Shown: in pieces, positions 27,348 through 35,882 of the stretch
Numbering within the stretch: position 1 is the first letter of the stretch
How the letters are laid out: each line of letters starts with the position of its first letter
Source of the DNA: CAWKOH01 sp963851245
GTDB taxonomy: Bacteria; Actinomycetota; Acidimicrobiia; Acidimicrobiales; Palsa-688
Assembly (NCBI GenBank): GCA_963851245.1
Contig: CAWKOH010000003.1
Span: 434,001-498,000 of the forward strand
Length of the DNA stretch: 64,000 nucleotides
Direction: 5' to 3'
Program-made: the position numbers and the translations under genes
Notes under the pieces: generated by a model
The model's input: the letters and a program-made list of their open reading frames with translations, nothing else
Told to the model about the DNA's origin: nothing
Databases searched by the model: none

Positions 27348-29325
27348 ATGACTGTAGAACCAGAAGAGTCGTTGTCGGCTCTTCTACATGAGACGAGGCG
27401 CTTCGAGCCATCTGCCGAGTTCTCCGCCCAGGCCAACGCCCAGCCGGAGATCTACGACCAGGCGGCAGCTGACCCCATCGCCTTTTGGGAGGAGCAGGCG
27501 CGACGACTGACGTGGGGGGAGCCCTGGACCCAGGCCCTCGAGTGGGATCTTCCATTCGCGAAGTGGTTCGTAGGGGGCAAACTCAATGTGGCGGTCAACT
27601 GCCTGGACCGCCACGTGGAAGCCGGCCTGGGCGACCGCGTGGCGTTCTACTGGGAGGGCGAACCGGGCGACACCCGCACGATCACCTACCGGGGTCTTTT
27701 GGGTGACGTCTGCCGAGCCGCCAACGCCTTGACCGAGCTTGGGGTCCGGGCCGGGACCACGGTGGCCATCTACATGCCGATGATTCCCGAGACGGTGGCG
27801 GCCATGCTGGCTTGCGCCCGTATCGGCGCACCGCACACGGTGGTGTTCGGAGGGTTCTCGTCCGACGCCCTGAAGGGACGGATCCTCGACTGCAACGCCC
27901 GAGTGGTCATAACCTCCGACGGCGGCTACCGGCGCGGGGCCCCCAGCGCCCTCAAGCCGGCCGTCGACGATGCTCTGGTCGACTGCCCCGACGTGTCCAG
28001 GGTCGTGGTGGTCCGCCGCACCGGCCAGGAGGTGAGCTGGACCGAAGGCAGGGACGTTTGGTGGCACGACCTCGTCGACCGCCAGCCTGACTCCCATAAG
28101 GCCGAGTTGTTCGACTCCGAGCACCCTCTTTACATCATGTACACCAGCGGGACCACGGCCAGGCCCAAGGGGATACTGCACACGTCCGGGGGTTACCTAA
28201 CGCACGTGTCGGCCACCCACCGGTTGATCTTCGACATCAAGCCGGAGAAGGACATCTTCTGGACGGGCGCCGACATCGGCTGGGTCACCGGGCACAGCTA
28301 CATCGTGTACGGGCCTCTGGCCAATGCCACCACTTCGATCATGTACGAAGGGACACCTGATACCCCCAAGAGGGACCGGTGGTGGGACCTGATCGAGCGT
28401 TATCGGGTCAACGTCCTGTACACCGCCCCGACGACGATCCGGACCTTCATGAAGTGGGGCGAGGAGCTGCCGGCGGCACATGACCTGTCCAGCTTGCGCC
28501 TGCTCGGCTCGGTGGGGGAACCGATCAATCCTGAAGCGTGGATGTGGTACCGGACCCATATCGGTGGCGGCCGGTGTCCCGTCGTGGACACCTGGTGGCA
28601 GACCGAGACCGGGGGGATCCTGATCACCCCGCTGCCCGGGATAACGGAGGCCAAACCGGGGGCGGCCATGACCGCCTTCCCGGGCGTGTCGGCGGACGTG
28701 GTTCGCGAGGACGGCTCCTCGGTCGGCAAGGGTGAGGGCGGTTACCTCGTGATCGACGAACCCTGGCCCGGGATGCTCCGCGGCATATGGGGCGACGAGG
28801 AGCGCTATCGCGGAGACCTATTGGTCGCGCTTTCCTGGCCGGTACTTCGCGGGCGACGGCGCCAAGCGGGACGAAGACGGCGACATCTGGCTCCTGGGCC
28901 GGGTGGACGATGTGATGAACATCTCCGGGCATCGCATATCGACGACCGAGGTCGAGCATGCGCTGGTCGGGCACCCGTCCGTCGCCGAAGCGGCAGTCGT
29001 GGGCGCCTCCGATCCAGTCACCGGGCAGGCCATTGTGGCTTTCGTCACCATCAAGGGTGGGGTGGAGGCGGAGGCCCAGGGCGGCGACCGGCTCGTGGCG
29101 GATCTGCGGGACCACGTGGCCAAGGAGATCGGTCCCATCGCCAAGCCACGGCAGATCATGCTCACCCCGGAGCTGCCGAAGACCCGCAGCGGCAAGATCA
29201 TGCGCCGGCTCCTGCGCGACGTGGCCGAACAGCGCGAGCTCGGCGACGTGACCACCCTGCTCGATCCGACCGTCGTGTCGGCGATCCGGGAACGGATGGT
29301 GCCAGGCGCTGACGATAAGGAGTAA
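27348..29325 (+). CDS. Acetyl-CoA synthetase / acyl-CoA synthetase (AMP-forming), one frameshift
   Basis: The product activates acetate or a similar short acid with ATP and CoA. It has the AMP-binding signature YTSGTTARPKG, the segment WWQTETGG, and the C-terminal PKTRSGKIMRR that carries the catalytic and acetylation-regulated lysine. The frame breaks near 28812: one extra G turns the conserved RYRETYWSRFPG region out of frame, and removing it restores the standard sequence to the stop at 29325, giving about 658 residues, normal for Acs. I prefer ATG 27348; TTG 27324 is possible. It is inserted between prcA and pafA, with no obvious functional link to pupylation. Confidence 0.87.
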
Positions 29326-29351
29326 CTCATCCGCTAGCGTGCGCCGCAGAC

Positions 29352-30710
29352 ATGGATAGGCGCATTTTCGGCCTCGAGAACGAGTACGGGGTCACCTGTA
29401 CTCTGCGCGGCCAGCGCCGGCTCAGCCCCGACGAGGTAGCCCGCTACCTGTTCCGCCGGGTGGTGAGCTGGGGCCGGTCCTCGAACGTCTTCCTCGAGAA
29501 TGGAGCCCGCCTCTACCTGGACGTAGGCAGTCATCCCGAGTACGCCACGCCCGAGTGTGACTCGATCGCCGACCTGGTAGCCCACGACAAGGCAGGCGAA
29601 AGGATCCTCGAACAGCTGGTCAGCTCGGCCGAAGTACGCCTTCGAGAAGAGGGTATCCGGGGGGTCGTCTTCCTGTTCAAGAACAACACCGACTCGGCCG
29701 GGAACTCCTACGGCTGCCACGAGAATTACCTGACCAGCCGGCGGGACGACTTCGCCCACTATGCAGAGGTATTGATCCCCTTTCTCGTGTCGAGGCAGAT
29801 CTACGCCGGGGCCGGCAAGGTGTTGCAGACGGCGAGGGGTGCCATGTACTGCGTCAGCCAGCGGGCGGAGCACATATGGGAGGGGGTCTCCTCGGCGACT
29901 ACCAGGTCCCGGCCGATCATCAACACCCGCGACGAACCCCACGCGGACGCGGAGCGCTACCGGCGCCTTCACGTCATTGTCGGCGACTCCAACATGAGCG
30001 AGTACGCCACCTTCCTCAAGATCGGAGCTACGAGCATCTTGCTACGGATGCTCGAGGACCCAGCCGTCGTGCTCCGGGACATGACTCTCGAGAATCCCAT
30101 CCGGGCCATTCGGGAGATCAGCCATGACACCGCCTTGCGCCGGCGAGTCCGGCTGGCGAACGGCAGGGAGGCCAGCGCCCTCGAGATCCAGTCGGAGTAC
30201 TACAACCGGGCCCGGCGCTACCAGGAGACCAAGGGACTGTCTCCTCTCGAAGACCGGGCCCTGGACATGTGGGAGCACTGCCTGACCGGGCTGGAGCACG
30301 ACCCGTGGTCGCTCGACCGCGAGTGCGACTGGGTGATCAAGCATCGTCTGATCGAGCGCTATCGAGCCAAGCACGGAGTGCCGCTCACCCATCCCAAAGT
30401 GGCGCTGATCGACCTGCAGTACCACGACGTGAACCGGGAGCGGGGCCTCTTCTACAAGATGCAGAGCGCCGGACTCGTCGAACGGACGTGTACGGACGAG
30501 GCCATCGACACGGCCGTAGAGCAACCTCCACAGACGACTCGGGCCCGGTTACGGGGCGAGTTCATTCGGCGGGCCAAGGAGCGCCGGCGGGATTTCACCG
30601 TCGATTGGGTTCACCTGAAGCTCAATGACCAAGCCCAGCGCACGGTCCTGTGCAAGGACCCGTTCAAGTCCCGCGACGAGCGGGTCGAGAAGCTGATCGC
30701 CTCCCTGTAG
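29352..30710 (+). CDS. pafA: Pup-protein ligase PafA
   Basis: PafA uses ATP to join the C-terminal glutamate of Pup to lysines on target proteins and belongs to the glutamine synthetase-like fold shared with Dop. The intact 452-residue protein starts MDRRIFGLENEYGVTC and carries FLENGARLYLDVGSHPEY, NTRDEPHAD, VIVGDSNMSEYATFLK and IDLQYHDVN. The catalytic loop and ATP site therefore look complete. It begins 26 bp after the acyl-CoA synthetase and 9 bp before pafB. Confidence 0.97.
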   Translation: MDRRIFGLENEYGVTCTLRGQRRLSPDEVARYLFRRVVSWGRSSNVFLENGARLYLDVGSHPEYATPECDSIADLVAHDKAGERILEQLVSSAEVRLREEGIRGVVFLFKNNTDSAGNSYGCHENYLTSRRDDFAHYAEVLIPFLVSRQIYAGAGKVLQTARGAMYCVSQRAEHIWEGVSSATTRSRPIINTRDEPHADAERYRRLHVIVGDSNMSEYATFLKIGATSILLRMLEDPAVVLRDMTLENPIRAIREISHDTALRRRVRLANGREASALEIQSEYYNRARRYQETKGLSPLEDRALDMWEHCLTGLEHDPWSLDRECDWVIKHRLIERYRAKHGVPLTHPKVALIDLQYHDVNRERGLFYKMQSAGLVERTCTDEAIDTAVEQPPQTTRARLRGEFIRRAKERRRDFTVDWVHLKLNDQAQRTVLCKDPFKSRDERVEKLIASL

Positions 30711-30719
30711 GTTCCGGCT

Positions 30720-31712
30720 ATGGACCGTCTGGAGCGGCTGGTCAACCTGGTCGCGGCCCTCATCGATACCAGCCAGCCGCTCACCCGGGCCGAGATCCGG
30801 GAGCGGATCGACGGATACTCAGAGGACAACGACGCCTTCCGCCGCAACTTCGAGCGGGACAAGGAGCTTCTCCGCCAGATGGGCTTCCCCCTCGTGACCA
30901 TAGCGGTCGACCCCGCCCACCCGGACGATCTCGGGTATCGGATCCCCCGCGAGCTCTACGAGCTCCCCGACCCCGGCCTCGATGAGTCCGAACTGGCCGC
31001 TCTGCGCCTGGCCGCGTCGGCTGTGCAACTGGAGGGCGACTGGGGTGAGGATGCCGTCATGCGGGCCCTGCGCAAGCTGGGCGGGGCGGTGACTGACACT
31101 CCCGACGGCGATCAGGTCTCGCGGGTTTACCCAGCGCCTGTGGGCTTGGCCGCCCTTCCGGGCGAGGACGCCGCCGCGGTGGCCTTCGCGGCCGTGGCCG
31201 AGCGCAGGCAGGTCGGCTTCACCTATCGGGGCCGCCAGAGGGTGGTCGACCCCTGGAGACTGTCGTTCCACCGGGGCCACTGGTACCTCTCCGGCCTCGA
31301 TCGAACCCGCGGTGGCGGGGGAGAGGAGCGCATGTTCCGCCTGGACCGGCTGGAGGGCCCACTGGCCGCTCAGGGTCCAGCGGAGGCCTTCGCCCGGCCG
31401 TCGATCACCCAGGCGGCCCCGCCGCCGGCTTGGCGACTGGGAGACGAAGACGAGGTGTTGGCGGAGCTGTTCGTGGATGCTGAGCAGGCCAGGTGGGCCC
31501 ACCAGGCTCTCGGTGAGGGGGCGGTCAGGTCCCTGGGCACGGACGGATCAGCGGTGTTCGAGGTCGGAGTCACCAATCGTGATGCTTTCCGCTCCTTCGT
31601 CCTGGGGTTCCTCGATCACGCCGAGCTGCTGGGCCCGCCCGAGTTACGGAAGGATATGGTCACCTGGCTGCAGGAACTGACGGGGGGAACGCCGGGAGGG
31701 GACGGTGAGTAG
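30720..31712 (+). CDS. pafB: WYL-domain transcriptional activator PafB
   Basis: PafB, with PafC, activates many DNA-repair genes in mycobacteria independently of LexA. The 330-residue protein has an N-terminal winged-helix region (MDRLERLVNLVAALIDT opening), a WYL domain (about residues 140-220, with QVGFTYRGRQRVVDPW) and a C-terminal WCX extension. Its stop overlaps the pafC GTG by 8 bp. pafABC order matches mycobacteria. Confidence 0.93.
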   Translation: MDRLERLVNLVAALIDTSQPLTRAEIRERIDGYSEDNDAFRRNFERDKELLRQMGFPLVTIAVDPAHPDDLGYRIPRELYELPDPGLDESELAALRLAASAVQLEGDWGEDAVMRALRKLGGAVTDTPDGDQVSRVYPAPVGLAALPGEDAAAVAFAAVAERRQVGFTYRGRQRVVDPWRLSFHRGHWYLSGLDRTRGGGGEERMFRLDRLEGPLAAQGPAEAFARPSITQAAPPPAWRLGDEDEVLAELFVDAEQARWAHQALGEGAVRSLGTDGSAVFEVGVTNRDAFRSFVLGFLDHAELLGPPELRKDMVTWLQELTGGTPGGDGE

Positions 31713-32646
31713 AGATCGGGCGGACGCCCGCCTGGGCCGCCTCCTTGCCATCGTCCCGTGGATCGTGGCCAACGACGGGCCCTCCGTGGAGGAGGTGTGC
31801 CGCAGATTTGGCGTGGGCGAAAAGGAGTTGCTGGCGGACCTCAACCTGCTCTTCATGTGCGGCGTCTACCCCTTCACTCCCGATGTTCTCATTGACGTCC
31901 ACGTAGCTGACGGGCGGGTTTGGATCAACATGGCCGATTATTTTCGCCGGCCGTTGCGGCTCAACCCGCAAGAGGGGCTGGCGCTGGCCTCGGCGGCATC
32001 GGCGTTGCTCAACGTGCCCGGCGCTGACCCGGACGGCGCTCTGGCCACGGCCCTGGAGAAACTCGAGACCGTGCTGGGGGTGGGGGTCGATGACGGATTC
32101 GACGTGGAGTTGGGTGCGGCGCCGTCCGGAGTCCTCGAAACTGTCCGCGTAGCCGCGGACACGCAGCACAAGGTCCAGATCTCCTACTACTCCTTCGGGC
32201 GCGACGGTCACAGCAGCCGAGTCGTTCATCCTTGGAAGGTGTTCAACACGGGCGGACAGTGGTACATGAGCGGTTGGTGTGAGCGGGCCGAGTCCGAACG
32301 AATGTTCCGCATCGACCGGATCAGCTGTGCCAGTGTCGACGTGGAGACGTTCACTCCGCCGGCGACGGTGGGCCGTTCGGCTCCGCCCGTGTTCCGGCCC
32401 GCAGCTGATGACCCCAGAGTGGTGCTGGATCTCGCTCCGCCCGCTCACTGGATAGCGGAGGAATACCCGAACGAAGAGGTGGAGGCACGACCGGATGGCG
32501 TCCTTCGGGTGACCCTCAGGTCCGGGCAGCGAGCCTGGCTCGAGAGGCTGCTGCTGAGGGCTGGACCGCACGCCACCGTCGTCGAGGGAGACCTCTCTCT
32601 TCGGCGTGAGGCGGCCGCACGGGTCCTCCGGCGCTACCGATCCTGA
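31705..32646 (+). CDS. pafC: WYL-domain transcriptional activator PafC
   Basis: PafC is the partner of PafB in the DNA-damage regulator PafBC. The 313-residue product has the same plan: N-terminal winged helix, WYL domain with KVQISYYSFGRDGHSSRVV, and a C-terminal WCX domain. Separate, adjacent pafB and pafC genes imply a heterodimer; in some actinobacteria the two are fused. The start overlaps pafB. lepB follows after 26 bp but has its own promoter-like box. Confidence 0.93.
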   Translation: MSRDRADARLGRLLAIVPWIVANDGPSVEEVCRRFGVGEKELLADLNLLFMCGVYPFTPDVLIDVHVADGRVWINMADYFRRPLRLNPQEGLALASAASALLNVPGADPDGALATALEKLETVLGVGVDDGFDVELGAAPSGVLETVRVAADTQHKVQISYYSFGRDGHSSRVVHPWKVFNTGGQWYMSGWCERAESERMFRIDRISCASVDVETFTPPATVGRSAPPVFRPAADDPRVVLDLAPPAHWIAEEYPNEEVEARPDGVLRVTLRSGQRAWLERLLLRAGPHATVVEGDLSLRREAAARVLRRYRS

Positions 32647-32658
32647 AGAGCGGTTGGG

Positions 32659-32672
32659 TAGGGTCTGACGTC
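32659..32672 (+). promoter_or_regulatory. Putative leaderless promoter of lepB
   Basis: TAGGGT at 32659-32664 ends 8 nt before the lepB GTG, and no ribosome-binding sequence lies between. This matches the pattern seen ahead of tkt and many other first genes in this window. Confidence 0.45.
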
Positions 32673-33275
32673 GTGGCCCTGCCCGCTCCCGAAGACCCGG
32701 CACCGGTCGAGATCGCGCCCGCCGAGCCGGCCCCCAAGCCGCGATCGAAGCGGCGCCGGGCGATCATCGAGTGGGGCGTGATCCTTGTCGTGGCGCTTCT
32801 GGCCGCCCTGCTCCTCCGGACCTTTGTCATCCAGCCCTACTACATCCCTTCGGCGTCGATGGAGCCCACGCTGAAGGTCGGTGACAAGGTCCTGGTCAAC
32901 AAGCTGAGCTACGACCTGCACTCCATCCACCGGGGAGACGTCATCGTCTTCAAGAAACCGCCGGACGACACCACTCCAGGCATCAAAGACCTGATCAAGC
33001 GGGTCATCGGCTTGCCCGGCGAGACCATTGCCGGCAAGGACGGGCAGATCTACATCAACGGCAAGCTCCTGAATGAGCCGTGGCTGCCGAGGGTGGACCA
33101 GAACACCACCTCCACCTTCGCCCCGGTCCAGATCCCGGCCGGGGAGTATTTCGTCATGGGGGACAATCGGGGTGATTCCTCCGATTCTCGGGTCTTCGGG
33201 CCGATCGCGAAGAGTCTGGTGGTGGGGAGGGCGTTCATCAAGGTGTGGCCCCCGTCCCGCATCGGCACGCTCTAA
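32673..33275 (+). CDS. lepB: Signal peptidase I
   Basis: Signal peptidase I removes signal peptides from secreted proteins at the outer face of the membrane. The 200-residue protein has a proline-rich cytoplasmic N-terminus, one membrane helix (about residues 33-50), the catalytic Ser in SASMEPT (Ser62), the catalytic Lys in IKRVIGLPG (Lys109) and the box GDNRGDSSDSR. Length is typical for actinobacterial forms. GTG start. It is placed between pafC and the GDPD gene, upstream of the Tat translocase genes. Confidence 0.95.
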   Translation: MALPAPEDPAPVEIAPAEPAPKPRSKRRRAIIEWGVILVVALLAALLLRTFVIQPYYIPSASMEPTLKVGDKVLVNKLSYDLHSIHRGDVIVFKKPPDDTTPGIKDLIKRVIGLPGETIAGKDGQIYINGKLLNEPWLPRVDQNTTSTFAPVQIPAGEYFVMGDNRGDSSDSRVFGPIAKSLVVGRAFIKVWPPSRIGTL

Positions 33276-33286
33276 CCACGACTCCG

Positions 33287-33991
33287 TTAGTGGGCGTCGA
33301 GGGCGGCCACCATCCGGCTCACGTGGTCCGAATAGACACCGTCGATACCGAGTTCGAGAAGACGAGCGAGCTGTCTGGAGGTCTGGGCGTCCCATCCGAA
33401 GGCCACCAGGCCGGCGTCGTGAACTACAGCCACCCGATCGGAATCCCATTCGCTGCGCCGGAGGTTTATCGCCGCGATCCCCGCTTTTCTCAGCGTCTCG
33501 GCTCGGGCGCTCAGACCTTCCGGTATACGGGAGAGGCTGGTGGACTCGACCAGGCGGGCACTCCCAGTCACGTCCCGCCATCTCGTCATCTCCCGCCAAT
33601 CGTGGTAGCAGAGCCACAGATGTTCGACGGCCCCGTCGGCCGCGGAGACGGTCATGATGGCCTCGAGGGCCGCCGGATCCTTCACGTCGAGTGATAGCTC
33701 GAAGCCGACCCCGCATCGCTCGTACAGCTCCAGGAGGGAGGGGATATGCTCAGGCAGGTCGCTCCGGATTTGTCCCGATATGGCCCGTCTGCGCCAGAGA
33801 GGACCGGTGACCCCGTCATGATCGAGGACGACGACCCCGTCGGCGGTCACCCAGGCATCGCTTTCCAGTCCACTGGCCCCCAGCTCCAGGGCCCGATGGA
33901 AAGCGTCGATCGTGTTCTCCCTGCGCTCGGTCCGGGCACCGCGATGGGCGAAACCGATCGGAGCGTCAGGTCGTGCGCAGGTGCCGGCCAC
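33287..33991 (-). CDS. Glycerophosphodiester phosphodiesterase
   Basis: Members hydrolyse glycerophosphodiesters to glycerol 3-phosphate and an alcohol. The 234-residue protein begins near the family signature AHRGARTERRENT, with the metal-binding Glu and Asp in LESDAW and the catalytic His in LDHDG, on a TIM barrel. No signal peptide is evident, so it is probably cytosolic. It converges with lepB (11-bp gap). The GTG start is preceded at 6 nt by TAGCCT, suggesting its own leaderless promoter. Confidence 0.9.
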   Translation of the reverse strand: MAGTCARPDAPIGFAHRGARTERRENTIDAFHRALELGASGLESDAWVTADGVVVLDHDGVTGPLWRRRAISGQIRSDLPEHIPSLLELYERCGVGFELSLDVKDPAALEAIMTVSAADGAVEHLWLCYHDWREMTRWRDVTGSARLVESTSLSRIPEGLSARAETLRKAGIAAINLRRSEWDSDRVAVVHDAGLVAFGWDAQTSRQLARLLELGIDGVYSDHVSRMVAALDAH

Positions 33992-34075
33992 ACCAGGAGG
34001 CTAGGTGCTCAAGTATCTAGCCAGAAGCGCCGAAGAAGGGGTAGTAACTAGAGCGTTAGCAGGAGGACCCAGCCG

Positions 34076-34405
34076 GTGGCGATCGTCAGGGCGACGTGCC
34101 CGACATGCGGAGACGTGGAGCTGGACATCATCGGTGTCCAGGTTCAGCTGTGCGTTTCGACGAATGCCGCGACCTACTCTTTCCTCTGCCCCACGTGCCG
34201 CTTGATCGTCAACAAGGAAGCGACCGAGGTCATCGTGGAGTCGCTCACCAAGGCCGGATCCCGCCTGGTCACCTGGTCTTTGCCGGCCGAGCTGAGCGAG
34301 TCCAAGGTGGGGCCGCCGATCTGTCACGACGACCTCCTCGAGTTCCACCTGGCCCTGGAGCGCGACACCTGGGAGCAGGAGCTCGCCGCTCTGGGTGACC
34401 GCTGA
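34076..34405 (+). CDS. Hypothetical zinc-ribbon protein
   Basis: I do not recognise this 109-residue protein as a named family. The N-terminal half holds two CxxC pairs (CPTCGD near residue 8 and CPTCRL near residue 38) that would bind one zinc ion. The rest is helical, with acidic residues. AGGAGG 9 nt upstream supports the GTG at 34076. It precedes a tiny membrane protein and the Tat genes. Confidence 0.7.
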   Translation: MAIVRATCPTCGDVELDIIGVQVQLCVSTNAATYSFLCPTCRLIVNKEATEVIVESLTKAGSRLVTWSLPAELSESKVGPPICHDDLLEFHLALERDTWEQELAALGDR

Positions 34406-34442
34406 CCGGGCCGACGATCGCCCGTCCTGTACCCTGATGTCG

Positions 34443-34610
34443 ATGAGTGCTCTCTGGATCGCCCCCTTGGCCGTTAGCGCGGCGGGAGCTGCCGTTGCCG
34501 TCGTGGTAGCCCGGGCCCTGGGCCGGGACGTGGCGAAGCTGCAGGCGTCACTTCGGCCCCTGCGAACCCGCGGGACCCCGAGGCGGACCGGTCGGGACCG
34601 TTCCCTCTAA
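34443..34610 (+). CDS. Small membrane protein upstream of tat genes
   Basis: The 55-residue product has one N-terminal hydrophobic helix (residues about 4-28) followed by a basic tail rich in Arg. TACCCT ends 7 nt before the ATG at 34443, which fits a leaderless start here rather than at the ATG 6 nt upstream. No family is recognised; the size and placement before tatA/B suggest a membrane role. Confidence 0.5.
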   Translation: MSALWIAPLAVSAAGAAVAVVVARALGRDVAKLQASLRPLRTRGTPRRTGRDRSL

Positions 34611-34658
34611 CCGGCGGGCCTTTCCCCGTAACGGGTAGGCGCCACTACACTCGGGTTG

Positions 34659-35021
34659 GTGTTCGGAGACCTGAGTCCCGAGAAGATTCTCGTCTTGGGG
34701 TTCATTGCTCTCATCGTCCTCGGGCCCAACCGGCTGCCTCAGGCGGCCCGCTCGCTGGGCCGCTTCATGGCTCATCTTCGGGCCATGTCGGCCTCGTTCG
34801 AGACCGAGGTGCGCGATGCCCTGCACGACCCGACCGAGGCGCTGAACGCGGCCGTGTCGGAGTTCCGGCCCGGCCAGATTCGCAGGTCCGTACGCGGTGC
34901 CATCACGTCCAGCCTGATTCCTCCCGCCACGGCTTCACCCTCGCCGCCGTCGGTGCCGTCGCAATCCGGATTCGACGGTTCGGGTGGTCCCGGGGTGCCG
35001 GACGATCCGTCGCTCAACTAG
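34659..35021 (+). CDS. Twin-arginine translocase subunit TatA/TatB family
   Basis: The 120-residue protein has the Tat signature of one N-terminal membrane helix, a hinge with LGPNRLPQAARSLGR, an amphipathic helix and a long polar tail. GPNRLP and the longer amphipathic region favour TatB over TatA, but the distinction is not safe from sequence alone. TACACT ends 7 nt before GTG 34659, so I prefer this to the TTG 3 nt upstream. tatC follows 6 bp later, giving a tatB-tatC pair; no second TatA gene is visible in the window. Confidence 0.87.
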   Translation: MFGDLSPEKILVLGFIALIVLGPNRLPQAARSLGRFMAHLRAMSASFETEVRDALHDPTEALNAAVSEFRPGQIRRSVRGAITSSLIPPATASPSPPSVPSQSGFDGSGGPGVPDDPSLN

Positions 35022-35027
35022 CCGCTG

Positions 35028-35870
35028 GTGGCCCTGACCGACGATCGCCCGGACCCATCCCCAGGGCCCGTTGACTCCGGAGTTGGGGAGATGAACGCCA
35101 AACAGGCGACCAATGGGAAGCGTCCGGCCAGCGCCGAGGACCAGGGAACCATGACGCTGTTCGAGCACCTGGCCGAGTTGCGCAAGCGGGCCATCGTGGT
35201 GCTCGTGGCCGTCGCCGCCACGTCTGTGGTCGCCTGGTTCTTTTATCCGCAGGCTGTCCATTTCATGACCACGGCCTACCGCGACTACCTGGCTCACCAC
35301 CCGCAGAAGGACATCACCAAAGGGAACCTCGTCATCAGCGGGCCGCTCGAAGGCTTCACCACCCGCCTGAAGATTTCGATCTACGGCGGCATCGCCCTAG
35401 CCACGCCGGTGATCTTTTGGGAGCTGTGGCGGTTCATGGCCCCGGGGCTCTACAAGAACGAGAAGCGCTACATAGTGCCGTTCGTGGCCGCCGCCGTCGT
35501 CCTTTTCGCCGGCGGTGTCGCCACCGCCATCCTGGTGTGGCCCAAGGCATTGGACTGGCTCATCTCGGTCAGCGGAACCGGGATCACGACGATCTTCTCG
35601 CCCTCCAAGTACTTATCCCTGTACGTGGCCATGTGCCTGATCTTCGGGGTCGTGTTCATGTACCCCCTGGTCGTCGTGTTCCTGCAGTTGGTAGGGGTCG
35701 TCCCGAGCGAGACGTGGCGGCGCTGGCGGCGGCCGGCCATCGTCATCATCTGCTTCATCGCCGCCTTCATCACCCCGAGCAGCGACCCGTTCTCTTTCAC
35801 TGCTATGGCTGTTCCGATGCTGATCTTCTACGAGCTGGCCATAATCGTGGGCCGGTTGCTCAAGAAGTAG
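35028..35870 (+). CDS. tatC: Sec-independent protein translocase TatC
   Basis: TatC recognises twin-arginine signal peptides and is the core of the Tat translocase. The 280-residue protein has six predicted membrane helices, the N-terminal motif LFEHLAELRKR and the conserved segment FWELWRFMAPGLYKNEKRY. The N-terminal 40 residues before EHLAEL are a disordered extension, so a start at the internal ATG 35091 cannot be ruled out. helY follows after 12 bp, an arrangement shared with mycobacteria. Confidence 0.95.
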   Translation: MALTDDRPDPSPGPVDSGVGEMNAKQATNGKRPASAEDQGTMTLFEHLAELRKRAIVVLVAVAATSVVAWFFYPQAVHFMTTAYRDYLAHHPQKDITKGNLVISGPLEGFTTRLKISIYGGIALATPVIFWELWRFMAPGLYKNEKRYIVPFVAAAVVLFAGGVATAILVWPKALDWLISVSGTGITTIFSPSKYLSLYVAMCLIFGVVFMYPLVVVFLQLVGVVPSETWRRWRRPAIVIICFIAAFITPSSDPFSFTAMAVPMLIFYELAIIVGRLLKK

Positions 35871-35882
35871 GTCGCGTCCCTT